Notes: generated by a model not told the origin, from the letters alone. DNA of 64,000 nucleotides from Anaspis maculata (GCA_949128115.1 OX421964.1:15648892-15712891), one strand, 5' to 3'. Positions 10,432 to 22,200 are shown, numbered from the stretch's first letter. Program-made: numbers and translations.

Positions 10432-12916
10432 CATTACCCTCGTACTATCCGGTCAACTATCCAATTCGCATTTTTTTTGGAGAAATTCTCATCGGATGCG
10501 ATCAGCTGGGTATTGAATAAAGGAAAACTGTTGTCGACCGTCAGATTTCTAAAAAAAAATCCGAATTTATTGAGAAAATAGACTCTTGATGAGTTGACCA
10601 GAGAGTAAACTGTTACCGCCCCGGTCTCAGTTTACTATCCAGTCAACCACCGAAATCACATCATTTTTGACAAATTGCTTATAAGCCCCCTCTTTTACCT
10701 TCATTTGTTATATTGAGCTCGATCCATTGGGCCCCTTTGTGTCTTCAATATCGTTAAAAACCCTATCGGGCTCTCTTTATGCCCGCAAGTGTAGTTTGGA
10801 GCCCTAATTTATTCCCTCATGTTTTTTCGTAGCTATCAGAATTTCAGTAAATCTCCTTTCGCCTTCATTTATTACATAAAGCTTCCTCGGGCTCCCTTGT
10901 GTCTTTAATATCGCTTGAATCCTTGTAGATCTCCCCTCACATCTTTTCGTAGCTTTAAGAGCATTAGTGAACACCTCAAGCCTTCATGTGGTATTTGGAG
11001 CTCTATCGGACCCCTTGTGTCCTCAAAAGAATATAAAACCCCAATCAGCCCCTGTATGTTTTTTCTGGCTCTCAGAAATCCAGTAAGCTCCCTTTTGCCG
11101 TCTTGTATTATCCAGAGCTCCCTTCGGCCCCCTTGTTTCTTCAACGTCTTTTGAAGCCTCTTACATTTTTCCAAGGCTTTCGGAGCTAAAGTTGGTAAGC
11201 ACTTTGTGCCTTCATGTGACTTTGGACACCGACACCTTGTGTTCTCAAGTGTAGTATAGAGTTCACCAGTAAGACCCCTTTTGCCTTTGTATGTTATATG
11301 AAGCTTGACTGGGCCGCCTTGTGTCTTCGATATCATTTGTAGCCCTGCTGAACAGAAATGAACATGACGTCAAACTGTCCTGCGTCAAACCGGTCGCTTT
11401 AAAATGGCTCCAAAAGACGTTGAAGAAACAAGGCGGCCAAATGGGGCTCTGAATAATACAAGAAGGCAAAAGGTGGCTAACCTGCGAGCCAGGAAAAAAA
11501 CAGAAGGGGGCTAGTTGGAAGATTCTTTGGAAGACACAAGAGGTCCGATTGAGCTCCGAATATCACATGAAGACTTGATGTTTACAAATGCTCCGAAAGC
11601 CAGGAATAGATTAAAAAACAGAAGAGGATTAATTAGGGCTCCAAACTACACTTGCGGACATAAAGGGAACCCGGTAGGGCTCCGCCGTGCTCCGTATATC
11701 GCATTAAGGCACAAGGGATTTACACTAGGGCTTCTAACAACGCAAAAAGGCACAAAGGGGCTTACTGAAACTCTGAAAGCCGCGAAAAAACACAAAGGGG
11801 CTTACTGGAACTCTGAAAGCCGCGAAAAAACACAAAGGGGTTCATTAGGGCTCAAAACGACACATAAAGGCACAAGAGGGCTCAATGGAGATCCGAATAA
11901 CACAGAAAAACACAAGGGGCCCAATGGACGAGCTTTACATTACCAATGAAGGTAAAAGGGGGCTTTTGTACTTATTCTTGAAGCCAGTAAAAACTGAGCG
12001 GGCTGAGTGGGGGCTCCATACTACATTTGAGGGCACAAGGGGGCCCTATAGGTCTCCGAATATCATATGAAGTCATGAGGTGCTTCCAGCAATGAAATAA
12101 GGCACAAGATAGTTTCCTGGAATTCTGAAAGCCACGAAAATCACAAGAGGGCTCATTGGGGCTCTAAACGAAGGGCTCAAAACAATCCTGGTGACACAAG
12201 GGGGTCCAGGGGGTCTACTGGTATTCTGATAGTCAATAAAAACTGAGATGAAAGCGTAAGTGGGCTGATTGCATAGGCCTCCAAATTAGACATGAGGGCC
12301 ACAGGGGTACCTGAAAGGTCTCCGAATGACATGACGGCACAAAAGTGATTGATTATGTTGCTCTGAAAGTAACGGAAAATGCAAGGGGGCTTAGCAGGGC
12401 TTTAAATCACATTGAAAAAACAATAAGGGGTGGTCCAATTGAGCCTAGGTAGCACAAAATGGCAAATGAGGGCTTATTAGAATTCTGGAAGCCATGAAGC
12501 ACATGAGGGGGCTCATTAGGGCTTCAAATTATACCTGAATACACAAATGGGGGATTTGGGGCTGACTATCACATAGAGGCACAAAGGGTTTACTAGTGCT
12601 CCCAAAACCTCGAGAAACTGCAAGAGGGCTCAACAGAACTTCAAACTGTTGAAGACACAAGGGGGCCAAATATTTTATGAAGCTGGCGGCCGACAGCAGT
12701 TTTATTATTTTCAGGACGTAGTTGAATGTGTGCAATAGAAATTATCCCGAATAAATGTAATTTGGATAGTTGACAAGTTGACCGAATAATAAACTGAGAC
12801 CGGGGCGGTAACAGTCTACTATCCGGTCAACCAATTATTAAAGTCTATTTCCATATTTCCGTAGAAAAAAAATCGATTTTTGTAGTTGACCAGATAGTAA
12901 ACTGTTACCCCGACCT
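10432..12916. mobile_element. Inverted-repeat element with alternating GTTGACCxGATAGTAAAC motifs
   Basis: Four copies of a ~25-bp motif (GTTGACCAGATAGTAAACTG and variants) occur in alternating orientation, near 10445, 10598-10655, 12770-12835 and 12880-12915. The outer pair and inner pair are each inverted, so the block can fold as a large stem around a minisatellite. GAGACCGGGGCGGTAACAG at about 12795 is nearly the exact complement of the sequence at 10611. No transposase frame is visible. The superfamily is unknown. Confidence 0.6.
10690..12680. repeat. Degenerate CACAAGGGGGCTCATTGGGGCTC minisatellite, two orientations
   Basis: Units of roughly 60-70 bp built around CACAAGGGGGCT and a G-rich GGGGCTCCGAAT segment repeat about 30 times. 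From about 10690 to 11340 they run on the minus strand, and from about 11390 to 12680 on the plus strand, so the array is itself an inverted repeat. The 143- and 144-residue ORFs at 10905-11336 (-) and 11515-11949 (+) are products of this repetition and share peptides such as TRGPIEL. The same repeat type flanks the LINE at 59.7-62.2 kb. Confidence 0.7.
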
Positions 12917-13838
12917 CGATAGCTTGAGAAACATATAGGTTCTTCAAAAATGTAGTCGCCATCAGTAAGTCACATTGAAGGAGACCACGTCGAGGAGTTG
13001 TTGCAGGGTCAATGCGTTATTTTCATTACCAACGGGAAGAGATGGCTCTGCTACTTTCATGGAGTTCCTTGTGGTGAAAGCTCCAACTTCACGGTCACAA
13101 TTTTCTAGCCTTGGACTAGTTACTGAGATATGCGCAGCATACAGATAGATTGAATATTGACAAATTCTCGTAAAGTGGGCAAGATAAAATCTGGGAATTC
13201 AGTGGCCGAACCTGACTTGAGCCATGGTTCGGCGATAGGACTGCGTATAAAAGACCTACAATGCAGTCGAAGAGACTTGTTCCGTCCAGTTTCAATAGGT
13301 CGCTTGTGCTTTGCAGTAACTATCGTAAGAGAATTACAAAGGCTTTTGCAGAACTGAAATGATGACCGTAATTGCCAAGAGTGCAAGGCGACGCCTCCGA
13401 TTTCCCTGGCCAGTTCTTTATAACGAAATCACCCTACTGTAAACACGAATTTCGATCCTATAAAATGACGATTCGAACTGACCTGGACCTGCCCGAATTC
13501 GGCAATGGCACTGCTTGTGAAGATGCGTCATGGAAATGTAAGCGATCGTTTTTGACTTGAAGAGGTTGTAAGTGACAGACATGCTTCGCAAATTGATAGG
13601 TGACAGAGGCACTGAAAGATGTCAGTTGGGGAGCAAATTGCTTCTGTCAACTACAAATAGATGTATCCTCCAGCGTCTACTTGGCGGCCCAGTGACCCTA
13701 AAAGAGGAGCCGCAGTAGTCCTCAAGATCGTCACGTGAGTCAAATTAGAACATCAAGTCAAGGTCATAGCATTATTATTTATCGGTCAACAAAATGGATA
13801 CGGAGTCACTTGGCGAGACGCTCCGGTCCACCTGCAGT
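12917..13838. other. Intergenic stretch downstream of family member 2
   Basis: Mixed sequence with ORFs under 90 codons and no recognised motif. Close to the P2 stop, on its minus strand, AATAAT-like sequence near 13771 could serve as a weak poly(A) signal. The plus ORF at 13735-14280 is antisense to P2 and is not called. Confidence 0.3.
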
Positions 13839-14951
13839 TCACCTGCTCTTCCGGTGTTCGGAGCAGTCGCAGCTGTCGAGTCCGATGCACGGCGGTGAAG
13901 ACGTCGGAGCCGGCGGCGGAGTACGCGACGGCGAGAACGGCCCGGTTCGCGGCGGAGAGAGCGGCCGGTTTCGCGGCGGCGTTCGAGGACTTCCCGGCGC
14001 CGAGCCCCTGGACGAACGCGGGCTCTCGCTCAGTTCGGTCAGGGAGGGCATCACTTTGACGGGTTTCTGCGGGACCCGCCTCATTCCGGTCTTGCTGACC
14101 AGATCGGGCTTCGACAGCGGCCTCGTCAGGAAGAGATTCGGCTGTCGTTTCACCCTGTACCTCATCTCCTGCATGTGCGGTATCGTCCTCAGCGGGGGCG
14201 ACGTGCGCAACGGCAGCAGCCTGGGCGGACCGGTCGGCCTCGGCAAAGACTTGAGCGACTCGTTCAGCTCCTCCCGGTAGCGGTCTCTTATTTGTTGTTT
14301 GGTGAGCCTGGGAGGTGTCTGCGGAGGTGACTGTGACCTCTGAGGTGATCTCGCAGGTGACTTCTTGGGCGACGACTTCTTGGGCGGCTCCTCGTCATCA
14401 TCATCCAGATCCGTGACTTGTGCGTCGTTTGCTAGTTGTTCGTCCGTCGGCCATTCCTCCTCGTCCAAATCCGTCACTTGTTGGTCGTTTGCTTGTTCTT
14501 CGGCCGTTTGCTGGCGATCAGGTGACTTCCTGGTTGACTTCTGAGCTGGCTCATCGTCATCATCCAGATCAGTGACTTGTTCGTTGTTTGCCAGTTCTTC
14601 GTCCGTCGGCCATTCCTCGTCGTCCAAAGAAGTGACTTGTCTGTTTGCAAGCTGTTCCGCCGTTGGCCACGAACCGTCGTCCATCTCCCGCAGTTGTTGC
14701 AGTTCTTCTGCTGTGAGTATGGGGTGTGATTGCGCACCTCCTTCGCCGTCATCCTCTCCTTCTTCCTCCGCTTCCGCTTCTTCGCCTTGTTCGTCCTCTA
14801 TTTCCTCGGCCGTCTCGTCGCCTTCGTCATCGTCGAGGTCCCTGACGATGCTTTTTTCAACGGTGGTATTGTCATCGTAGAGTGTTTTCACGACGATCTC
14901 CGTCCTGATTGGTTTCTTTCTTTTGATGAGTCTTTTAAGGCTCTTCCACAT
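13839..14951 (-). CDS. Uncharacterised acidic/Pro-rich protein (family member 2)
   Basis: This is an intronless 370-residue ORF, function unknown. Residues 1-17 are basic (MWKSLKRLIKRKKPIR). The family module is at 18-39 (EIVVKTLYDDNTTVEKS then VRDL). Residues 40-71 are almost all Asp/Glu. Four imperfect repeats of the form WPT-D/A-E-x-LAN-xx-QVT-D/S-LD lie at about 95-110, 114-130, 148-163 (WP missing) and 167-183, each ending in an acidic run. From 190 the protein is Ser/Pro/Arg/Lys-rich. A block at about 257-306 (IPHM ... YRVKR ... MRRV ... KPVKVMP) has a weak counterpart in member 3. The tail is rich in SPxRTP and ends with CDC near 361-363. It is probably mostly disordered. No signal peptide or membrane segment is seen. 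Coding bias is clear: GC-rich against AT-rich surroundings. The start is supported by leader similarity to member 3. Confidence 0.75.
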   Translation of the reverse strand: MWKSLKRLIKRKKPIRTEIVVKTLYDDNTTVEKSIVRDLDDDEGDETAEEIEDEQGEEAEAEEEGEDDGEGGAQSHPILTAEELQQLREMDDGSWPTAEQLANRQVTSLDDEEWPTDEELANNEQVTDLDDDDEPAQKSTRKSPDRQQTAEEQANDQQVTDLDEEEWPTDEQLANDAQVTDLDDDDEEPPKKSSPKKSPARSPQRSQSPPQTPPRLTKQQIRDRYREELNESLKSLPRPTGPPRLLPLRTSPPLRTIPHMQEMRYRVKRQPNLFLTRPLSKPDLVSKTGMRRVPQKPVKVMPSLTELSESPRSSRGSAPGSPRTPPRNRPLSPPRTGPFSPSRTPPPAPTSSPPCIGLDSCDCSEHRKSR

Positions 14952-15060
14952 GTTGCACTAGAATTTGGTTTTTATTCGGGGCCGAAAACGTTGCGGGTGA
15001 TGTATGAGAATGGACTTTCAATACAAAAAATTTGACTTTTGTGACAACAATGATTGAAAT
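14949..15060 (-). promoter_or_regulatory. Leader of family member 2, conserved in member 3
   Basis: Read on the coding strand, AAATTCTAGTGCAACATG at the start codon matches AAATTCCAGTGAAGCATG of member 3. About 80 bases upstream, TTGTCACAAaaGTCAAA matches TTGTCACAAgcGTCAAA at nearly the same distance in member 3. A related TGTCACAACTGGCA lies about 118 bases before member 1. Shared leader or promoter sequence indicates duplication of a whole transcription unit. Confidence 0.55.
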
Positions 15061-16040
15061 TTTGTTTTGCAGGGTGCTATGCACAGGTGCCCTGTCCCGT
15101 CTTGACCCTGCCTGCCCAAAATATGCCCTTCTCTTGCGCACTGTGTCTTCGCTTCATGTTTGACCTGTCGCAAAAACGTCGGTTTGCAATTTCGATGAAC
15201 ATTAATGGAGCTGCAAGGTAAAATTTTGAAAACAATATTTCTTTGAAGAGATCCAATAATGATTTATCATTCCAGGAAGTCTTCCGGTGTCGGGGCGACT
15301 TCACACACCACCCACCGGGTATTACCGTGGACTCCCGCCTTGAATGGAAGAGTCACATTGAGGCACTCGCTGATCAAATATTGGAAAGTTGCTCTGATCT
15401 GAGAGCCACGTCTTGTGCTGAGGTCGCACTCGCTGGTGGAATCAGAAATCCGTCACGGCAACGTCTTGTGGATCAATTTTGCAGAGAAAATGAATGTCCA
15501 TTGCTCAGAAGCGAGAGGAGTTTTGTCAATTTTTGACAAAGTCACGTTTTATGATGCCGGTTCTCTCCAAGGTCATGTTCTTGGCTCAAATGTGGTAGAA
15601 GTGCATAACTTTGCTCTACAAAGTAACCCTGAAGCGAATATGATCCCACTGACCATCAGGAACGCTACCCTCTGTAAACGTCTGCAACCCCCTTTGCACT
15701 CTGTTCGAGACAGGACACGTACTGATACATTGCATCCTCATCAACACAGGGTGGTTCAAATGAACTATCAGTACCCATTCATTGCATGATAGATCCCCTT
15801 CAGATCATTACAACCCCATTTCTCTCATTTTTGACAAGGGTTGTTTTACTTACAAAGTTCGAAGACTGTATCTCTTGAACGATGGAACATGAAGATAGTT
15901 TTTTTTTAATTTCCATTGCGATATTATCCTGAGCATTTCAACATTGCGAGGATGTTTTGAAATCATCCCTCTATAATAGGGGCTGTGTGTGACTCCCAGA
16001 ATTTGAACATGTGAGCATCTTCATCTTTTTTCAATATTCT
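15061..16040. other. Stretch with possible short RT remnant
   Basis: The plus-strand frame at about 15310-15400 reads GITVDSRLEWKSHIEALADQ, which resembles the segment after the catalytic domain of jockey-like reverse transcriptases (LGVTLDSxLxWKxHI). Nothing else of an RT is preserved nearby, and the ORFs at 15243-15536 and 15415-15789 are otherwise unrecognised. Confidence 0.35.
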
Positions 16041-16408
16041 ACATCACTCGTAACCTTCCAAGGTGCCCAAAATTATCTCCCCACATTGCCCAGAAGTCAT
16101 TCCCTAAAAACGTAGACATCCAATGCATACCTTCGTTACAGAGTTTTGGCAAGTCTTATTTCAACAGTCCCATCAAACGTAAGATGAGTCGATGATCTTT
16201 TTTGTCCACCACTGTAGAAACTACCCCATTGGGAAAAAAATTCGCCCTCCCAAAAAGTACCTGCCCCATCAATTTTGGAAAATCTGTTACAACATTTGAT
16301 CAACAACTTTCTCTGGATGAGGTAACGTGGAATACGGACATTTCACCGACACCCAAATCACCGAATCGCCGATTCGCCGACAGGACATTTCACCGAGTCG
16401 CCGTTTCG

Positions 16409-17196
16409 CTGGTGCCTCAAAACTTACGTCATAAGGTACATGATTTTAACCCTGTAGGTCTTATGTGCGTTGATAAGGTTGTTGAAAGTTTCTTTGTCTT
16501 ACATGTCAGACCGGGGGCTTTAGGCTGGTATAGGCTTGTCAATTTTCGAAAAATGTCAAAAATTCATGTCATAAGGTACATGAATGAAACCAACGGGCTT
16601 TTGTGTGAGAACATCCCCTTAATCAAAAATCGGGTCATAAGACGAAATTTTTGGGGGCTTTCGGTCCATAAGACAAGTTTGAAATTTTCAAAAAATGCCA
16701 AAATTTACCTTTTCCTGTGGACTTCTCCTTTGGCATGATTTCAGGACTGAAAAACGATTCTCACATGATTTTTTACGCAGGTTTCGAATCTGTCCACAAA
16801 AATTCTTGATAGTATATCGCTTACAGGGTGCAACATCGAAAATTTTTCCTCTAATCGTACTCCCTGTATTTTAACATGGAAATCTAACACACTTGGTGGG
16901 TTAGTCAACAAAGCGCCTGTGAAAAAATTGATAAATTTTGGTCCTTTTTTGAAAATTTCAAACTTTTCTTATGGATCTAAAGCCTTCAAATTTTTTGTCC
17001 TACGATCAGATTTTCGATCACGGGGATGTTCCCACACAAAATCCAGTCGGTTTCATTCATGTACCTTATGACGTGAATTTTTTGCCGTTTTTTCGAAAAT
17101 TGCAATTTTCAAGCAATTTCTAACAACCTCATCAACGCACATTAGACCTACAAGGTTAAAATCATATACCTTATGACGTAAGTTTTGAGGCACCAG
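16409..17196. mobile_element. Nested MITE with TIR CTGGTGCCTCAAAACTTACG
   Basis: CTGGTGCCTCAAAACTTACG at 16409 and its complement ending at 17196 bound a ~790-bp palindromic element. The arms match over at least 180 bp (CGTCATAAGGTACATGATTT opposite its near-complement, CATTCATGTACCTTATGAC likewise). It splits the left arm of the larger foldback and so is younger. The ORF 16202-16738 runs through this sequence and is not called. Confidence 0.75.
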
Positions 17197-17264
17197 CTCC
17201 CTTGTCCATTAAGTTCAGTAATTAGGTGGTAATTACCACGAGATACACTGTCAGTTTCTGAATT

Positions 17265-18260
17265 TTTGACTCAAACATCCTCCATTTTTTCAAACCCACA
17301 AAATGAGAAGTGTATTCTTAACTCAAGTATCATTTTTTTCGGACTTATTAGATAAGAAACCAATTTTTGAATCAAGTATCATCCGAGGTATCATCCTTTT
17401 TCTCAGACCCACCAGATAAGAAGTTCATTTTCTATTCAAGTGTATCATTCTTCTTTTGAGACTCACCAGATAAAGAATTTATATCAGACTCAAGTTTTAT
17501 CTTTCTTAGACTTAGACTCACCGGATAAGAAGATTATTTTTTGCTCAAGTATTCTTAGGCCTACCCAGATATGGAGTTTATTTCGAACTAAAGTATGATC
17601 CTCCTTTTATTCCTGACCCACCAAATATATAACTGATTTCCACTCAAGTACCATCCTTATTCTTTTTCAACTCACTACATAGATTAAGTATATTTTTGAC
17701 AAGAACACTTTTTCTACCCGCTAGTTCAGGAGTTAATTTTTGATCGAGTATCATGCTATTTTTTAGACTTATCAGATACAGAGCCTATTTTTGAGTTTTT
17801 GATTCAAGCATCCTTTCCTTTTCAGACCCACCAGTTTAGAAGTTTATTTTTTACGCAAGTAGTTATCATCCTTCTTTTTAGACCCACAACTCGTATAAGG
17901 GTTCTATTTTTGAATCAAGTATCCTTAGGCCTACTAGATAATAATAATATTGAGTTTATTTTCGATTTAAGTATCATCCTTCTTTCCAGACCTACCAGAT
18001 CAAAAACTGATTTCTGACTCAAGTATTTTTTTTTTTGAACTCACTGCATAGATAAAGTCCTCTATAAAGTCTATCTTTGACTCGAGCAATCTTCTTTTTC
18101 TAGACCCGCCAGTTGAGGAGTTTATTTTTGACTCGAGTATCATCCTTCTTCTAGACTTATCAGAAACACAGTCAATTTTTGAATTTTTGACTCGAGCATT
18201 ATCTTTCTTTTTAGATTCACCGAATAAGAAATTTACTCTTCACTTGAGTACCTATCATTC
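17265..18260. repeat. ~60-bp minisatellite (TTTTTGACTCAAGTATCATCC type)
   Basis: Units read roughly TTTTTGACTCAAGTATCATCC, TTCTTTTAGACCCACCAGATAAG, AAGTTTA and recur about 16 times with drift. Spacing varies between roughly 55 and 65 bp. Some units are partial. ORFs inside are repeat translations. Confidence 0.75.
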
Positions 18261-18854
18261 TTTTGATGAAAAAGTGGAAATTCACTCCAACAAAAATGAA
18301 ATAATCAGTTCAGTAACTTCATTTTTAACGATCTCAATCATTCGTTCGTTTTTTGGATTTTCCGCGGTAAAAGTAGAAATTCAATTCTCCATAATTTTCC
18401 ACTTTCTTTCTAATTGACCCCGAGCAATATGTAGAACACAACGGTTATTGAAAAAACCCACAACGTGAATTTCCCAACGTTTTTCGGTGGAAAACTGTGA
18501 ACTTTCTTCAATCCATGAGGAAATTCGGGATGTTTGGAGACCCCAGAGTCCCAGACACGGAAAAACTTGTAACTTGGTAACCATACGTCCGCATCAAGAT
18601 TGGTTAGGGTCTAAAATGATAAATTTTTGCATTTTATCATACCACTTTTAATTTCCTCGAATTTTCCGGGAAAAAGACACAGGCAACAATCTGTTTTCCA
18701 CGTTTGAGCTTCTAGCAATGTACAGGGTCAATGTGTAAACATGAAACCTACAAAAAAAATTGACTTTTTTTTCCGCATTCGCCAGTACAAAACATGATAT
18801 GGTTACATTTTGCAGTATTTTCCAGGAACTCATTTTCAGGCAAAACTTGTAAAA

Positions 18855-19192
18855 TCGGCGAGTTGGTCAAATTTCCTGTCGGTGAGTTGTCTTGTCGGTG
18901 AAATGTCCTGTCGGTGAATCGGCGAGTCGGTGAATTGTCCTGTCGGTGAGATGGCGCGTCGGTGAAATGTCCTGTCGGTAAATCGGCGAGTCGGTGAAAT
19001 GTCATGTCGGTGAAATGTCCTGTCGGTGAATCGGCGTGTCAATGAAATGTCCTGTCGGTGAAATGGCGTGTCGGTGAATTGTCTTGTCGGTGAAATGTCC
19101 AGTCGGTGAATCGGCGAGTCGGTGAAATGTCCTGTCGGCGAAACGGCGTGTCGGTGAAATGTCCAGTCGGTGAGTTGGTTGTCGGTGAAATG
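18855..19192. repeat. 16-17-bp minisatellite GTCGGTGAAATGTCCT
   Basis: About 20 tandem copies of GTCGGTGAAATGTCCT and variants (GTCGGTGAATCGGCGA). A short inverted counterpart is at 16343-16404 at the other side of the foldback. The minus-strand ORF 18836-19282, with repeated FTDRTFHR and DISPTRRF, is a by-product of the array. Confidence 0.8.
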
Positions 19193-19799
19193 TATCAAAC
19201 CCGGTAACGTAGCATCCAAATATTGTGACAGATCTTCCAGAATTGATAAGGCAAGTCCTTTTTCAAAGGGGTAGTTTTTCAATGGGGTAGTTCATACAGA
19301 AGTGGACAAAGAAAAAGATCATTGACGCATCATACGTTTATTGGGACTGTTCAGTTACAAGACTTGCCAAAGCTCTGCGAGGTAGGTATGAATGCAATGG
19401 ATAACTTTAGTTATTAGGGGATGATTTTTGGGGAATGTGGTGATGGGGGGTTGAATCAAAGACCGTTTCGAGATATTGTAATAAGCTTTTCAAAAATTCA
19501 TTGGGAAAGAATCTGAAAAAGAGACTTTTTTTTCGGAAAGTTGCGCAGTTGAAAATTGGCCATTTTGACACCCTGTACATGGTAAGCAATTTCAACGTCC
19601 ACGTAACTCAGCATGCCATTTTGTAGCCAGAAGAATGACGTAGCTGGCATGACCACATTCTCTAAAATCGGTTGTTTTTTTGACGAGATTTTCGATCTTG
19701 AAGTAGCGTGAAACTTTCGGGTGGACCAGTTCAATTGATCATCTGTTTATTTGCATCCTGGAAGCCATTATGTTTGCCAAAAATAGCTATTCATTCACC

Positions 19800-20290
19800 T
19801 TCTGATGCTCAGGAACCATTAAGAGATCCAGCCTTCTCGAAAGGGTTGAAGTCTGGTCTATCGTTCATCTGTCAGGTCTAAAACCAAACTGGTACCTCCT
19901 GTGGCAGCTGCCCTCTGTTCCAATTATTTTCCATCAATTCGTTCATGTTTGCCTAGAGTCTGATCTCTATCAACTTCATCAACATCCCATCAAAACCAAG
20001 TGTTTTTTCATTATTCATCTTTCTTATTACTTCATTTATACACTTCTTCTTTGGTTGATGCGTTATGCGTATCTTTATCGTGTTTTTCCTCGTTGATTCT
20101 TGTATGTGTTCATTTAATTTGTCCGCGTTACCCTCTAATTCTGAGATCTACAAATCTGTTTTTCGGAAATATCCCGAAATTTTCATGAAATCCGTCTTCC
20201 AGTTGCTCCTTCGTTTGTCTTCTGCATTTCGTGCGTTAGTTGAGGCTCAGACGCTTTCATTGACGATTACCACGACAACGGCTTATAGCA
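19800..20290 (-). pseudogene. Reverse transcriptase remnant (non-LTR retrotransposon)
   Basis: On the minus strand a broken frame reads ELEGNADKLNEHIQES, then KKKCINEVIRKMNNEKTL and GFDGMLMKLIE. This fits the linker before the RT domain and the first RT motif (xxI-K-x-K-N-x-K-A-x-GxDGI). Stop codons and a Pro-to-Phe change at the GPDG position show it is dead. No further RT motifs were found downstream. Confidence 0.5.
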
Positions 20291-20489
20291 AAATCTATCA
20301 ACCAATCAGACCGCTGTATTTGGTCGCTTAGGCCGTCCTAACTTTGCGCCTCCAACTTGGTACCGAGCCGTAAGTAGGTACTTGTACTTGAAGATTTCTA
20401 ATAGCACCAAGTTTCAATTAATTTGGCATAGTGCACCTAGCCATGAAATATAATTATTGAGCTTTTCTTTCGATCATTCGTCTCGGTAA

Positions 20490-21005
20490 CATCTGCTAAA
20501 AATGGCAAATCCGTGCCTGCCCTGCCCCACTGAGCGCTCCGCTGCGGCAGTGTTTCTGTTTATCGCACCGTTCGTCAACCCAAATCGCAAGTTTTCTATT
20601 GTCGACGGCCATTGCCTCTTTGAAATTTGCACACACATACACACACAGGCATCCTATAGGTAGGCATCGATGCCGAAGAAGAGGTTGCGGCGATGAAGAT
20701 GAACTCATTTCTTCTCTTCTCTTTCATGTCCATCGAGGACATGCATAAGAGTTCGTCGACCTGCTCTCCGATGTGCGCCTTGAGTATGAAGACTTCTCTT
20801 GGGCTCGCAGAAGAACAAGCCGTCATCATCATCATCAGTGCCATATTATATCGGCGCATCGCCGTCGAGATGCCGCATAGGTGTACCGCCATGCAGAAGA
20901 GAGGAGAAGATTGCAAGCGCGGCCAACTAGACTGGCGGAGTGTAACTAGACCACTGGAACATGGAGGTGACGCGCCTGACGTCACACCATGTTACCTACA
21001 TTAGA
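20490..21005. other. G/C-rich tract with CRE-like site, possible promoter or exon
   Basis: Composition changes sharply to G/C-rich. Overlapping ORFs of 129 codons (20596-20985 -) and 103 codons (20693-21004 +) exist; neither has a known motif. TGACGTCA occurs near 20977. A CA-repeat run and a run of CATCATCATC are present. The tract resembles 7040-7440 in composition and simple repeats. It could be a 5' exon or promoter island, but no spliced partner is visible. Confidence 0.3.
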
Positions 21006-21289
21006 CGTCGGCGGTCGACGAACTCGTCCTTCTTGAAAACGAGAATATGGCAAAACCTGGTGCGAAATCAGAGAAATCCTCTCTTCTTCCGCAAGGAAGA
21101 GCAACACTATTCGTTGTACGAGCAACTGTAAAAATATGAACATTGTTTGGAGCACTCCGCAGAGAATTGTAGTGTTAAGAACCTTTACCTCCATGAAAAG
21201 TGAGCTCCACTCGGTTAATACAGAGTGAATCAAAAAGGCTTCAGTACGTTGTAAGAGTACTACCATGGTACCATAGTGACTTACACCAG

Positions 21290-22200
21290 TTTATTCCATG
21301 AAATGTGAACTCAAGATGGCTGGCTGCCGCAAGAAGAACAGTTGAATGTCTTATTTCTGGAAATAAAAAGACTGGACACTGGCTAGGGATCATTCCCAAT
21401 TTGTCACATCCACTGAATGCAGAAAAAACTAGTTCCATTCCATTCCTCGGAAAATTCACTTACTTTTCAAGAAATTTCAAGAACGCTTCAAGGTATTTTA
21501 GTATTGTTTGATATAGCTTTATCACTATAAATGGTAGACTACATGTGCCAATTTACACGCCTCTGTCTCTTTTGGTTCATGAGTTACTTCTTCTGCTGTT
21601 TCTTTTTCTTCTTCAACCAGTATACAGAGTCTGCACGGTTGACGCCGATGGTTACACTTCTGAATCAAGAGAGTATGGCCCATGCAACAACTCTCAAAAA
21701 TAGCTCTAATGGCGATGTTTTCTTGACCAAAAGGCATTACTGGATGTTTAGACTGCTTTTTTTGCAGTAGAATGATTTTTACCTTCTCTATAATTATTAT
21801 CCACTTCCTCCACTATTCTCAACAATAGTGAAAGAATGATGGCTTCTGGACAAAAGAAAAAGTTTAATGTCTTTTTTCTGGAAATAGGCCTAGGCGCTGG
21901 CGCTGGCTACCGATCAATTTCAACTTCTTACACCACTGAATGCCTAGGTACCATGGTTCACTCCGAGATTTTGATTATTCACGAATTTATTCGAAAATCG
22001 AATTTTTACAACAAAAACCAGTTCGGGTAAGATATCTCCGAAACTCTCCATGACATTGAAAAATGGTTTGATGCAAACCCATCAGCATAAACGGTAGACC
22101 GTATGTGACGATTTACACGCCTCTGTCTCTCATGGTTTATGAGTTACAACTTTTTGTCCTTCTTTTTTCTTATTCACAATGACTGTAAATCTCTCTTCTA
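21290..22200. repeat. Tandem duplication of ~560 bp
   Basis: Two diverged direct copies can be paired. GAATGTCTTATTTCTGGAAATA near 21345 matches TAATGTCTTTTTTCTGGAAATA near 21866. TTTACACGCCTCTGTCTCT at 21553 recurs at 22110 followed by a similar GGTTCATGAGTTAC segment. The copies are in the same orientation and separated by about 550 bp. No coding function is seen. Confidence 0.6.

Larger units (their letters stand above)
16040..19450. mobile_element. Large foldback element enclosing two minisatellites
   Basis: The left part (about 16060-16400) and right part (about 18860-19440) are inverted. Examples are CCAATGCATACC opposite GGTATGAATGCAATGG, TTTTGGCAAGTCTT opposite AAGACTTGCCAAAG, GTCCACCACTGTAGAAACTA opposite TAGTTCATACAGAAGTGGAC, and CACCGACAGGACATTTCACC opposite GGTGAAATGTCCTGTCGGTG. 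The exact outer ends were not fixed. The interior holds a nested MITE and a 60-bp minisatellite. Confidence 0.65.

Noticed and set aside
10905..11949. 143- and 144-codon ORFs on opposite strands
   Set aside because: They are mirror products of the inverted GGGGCTC minisatellite and share the same peptides.
13735..14280. 181-codon plus-strand ORF
   Set aside because: It is antisense to the strongly biased coding frame of family member 2 and arises from its GC-rich codons.
18836..19282. 148-codon ORF with FTDRTFHR repeats
   Set aside because: It is generated by a 16-17-bp minisatellite whose units read open in more than one frame; no start or flanking support.
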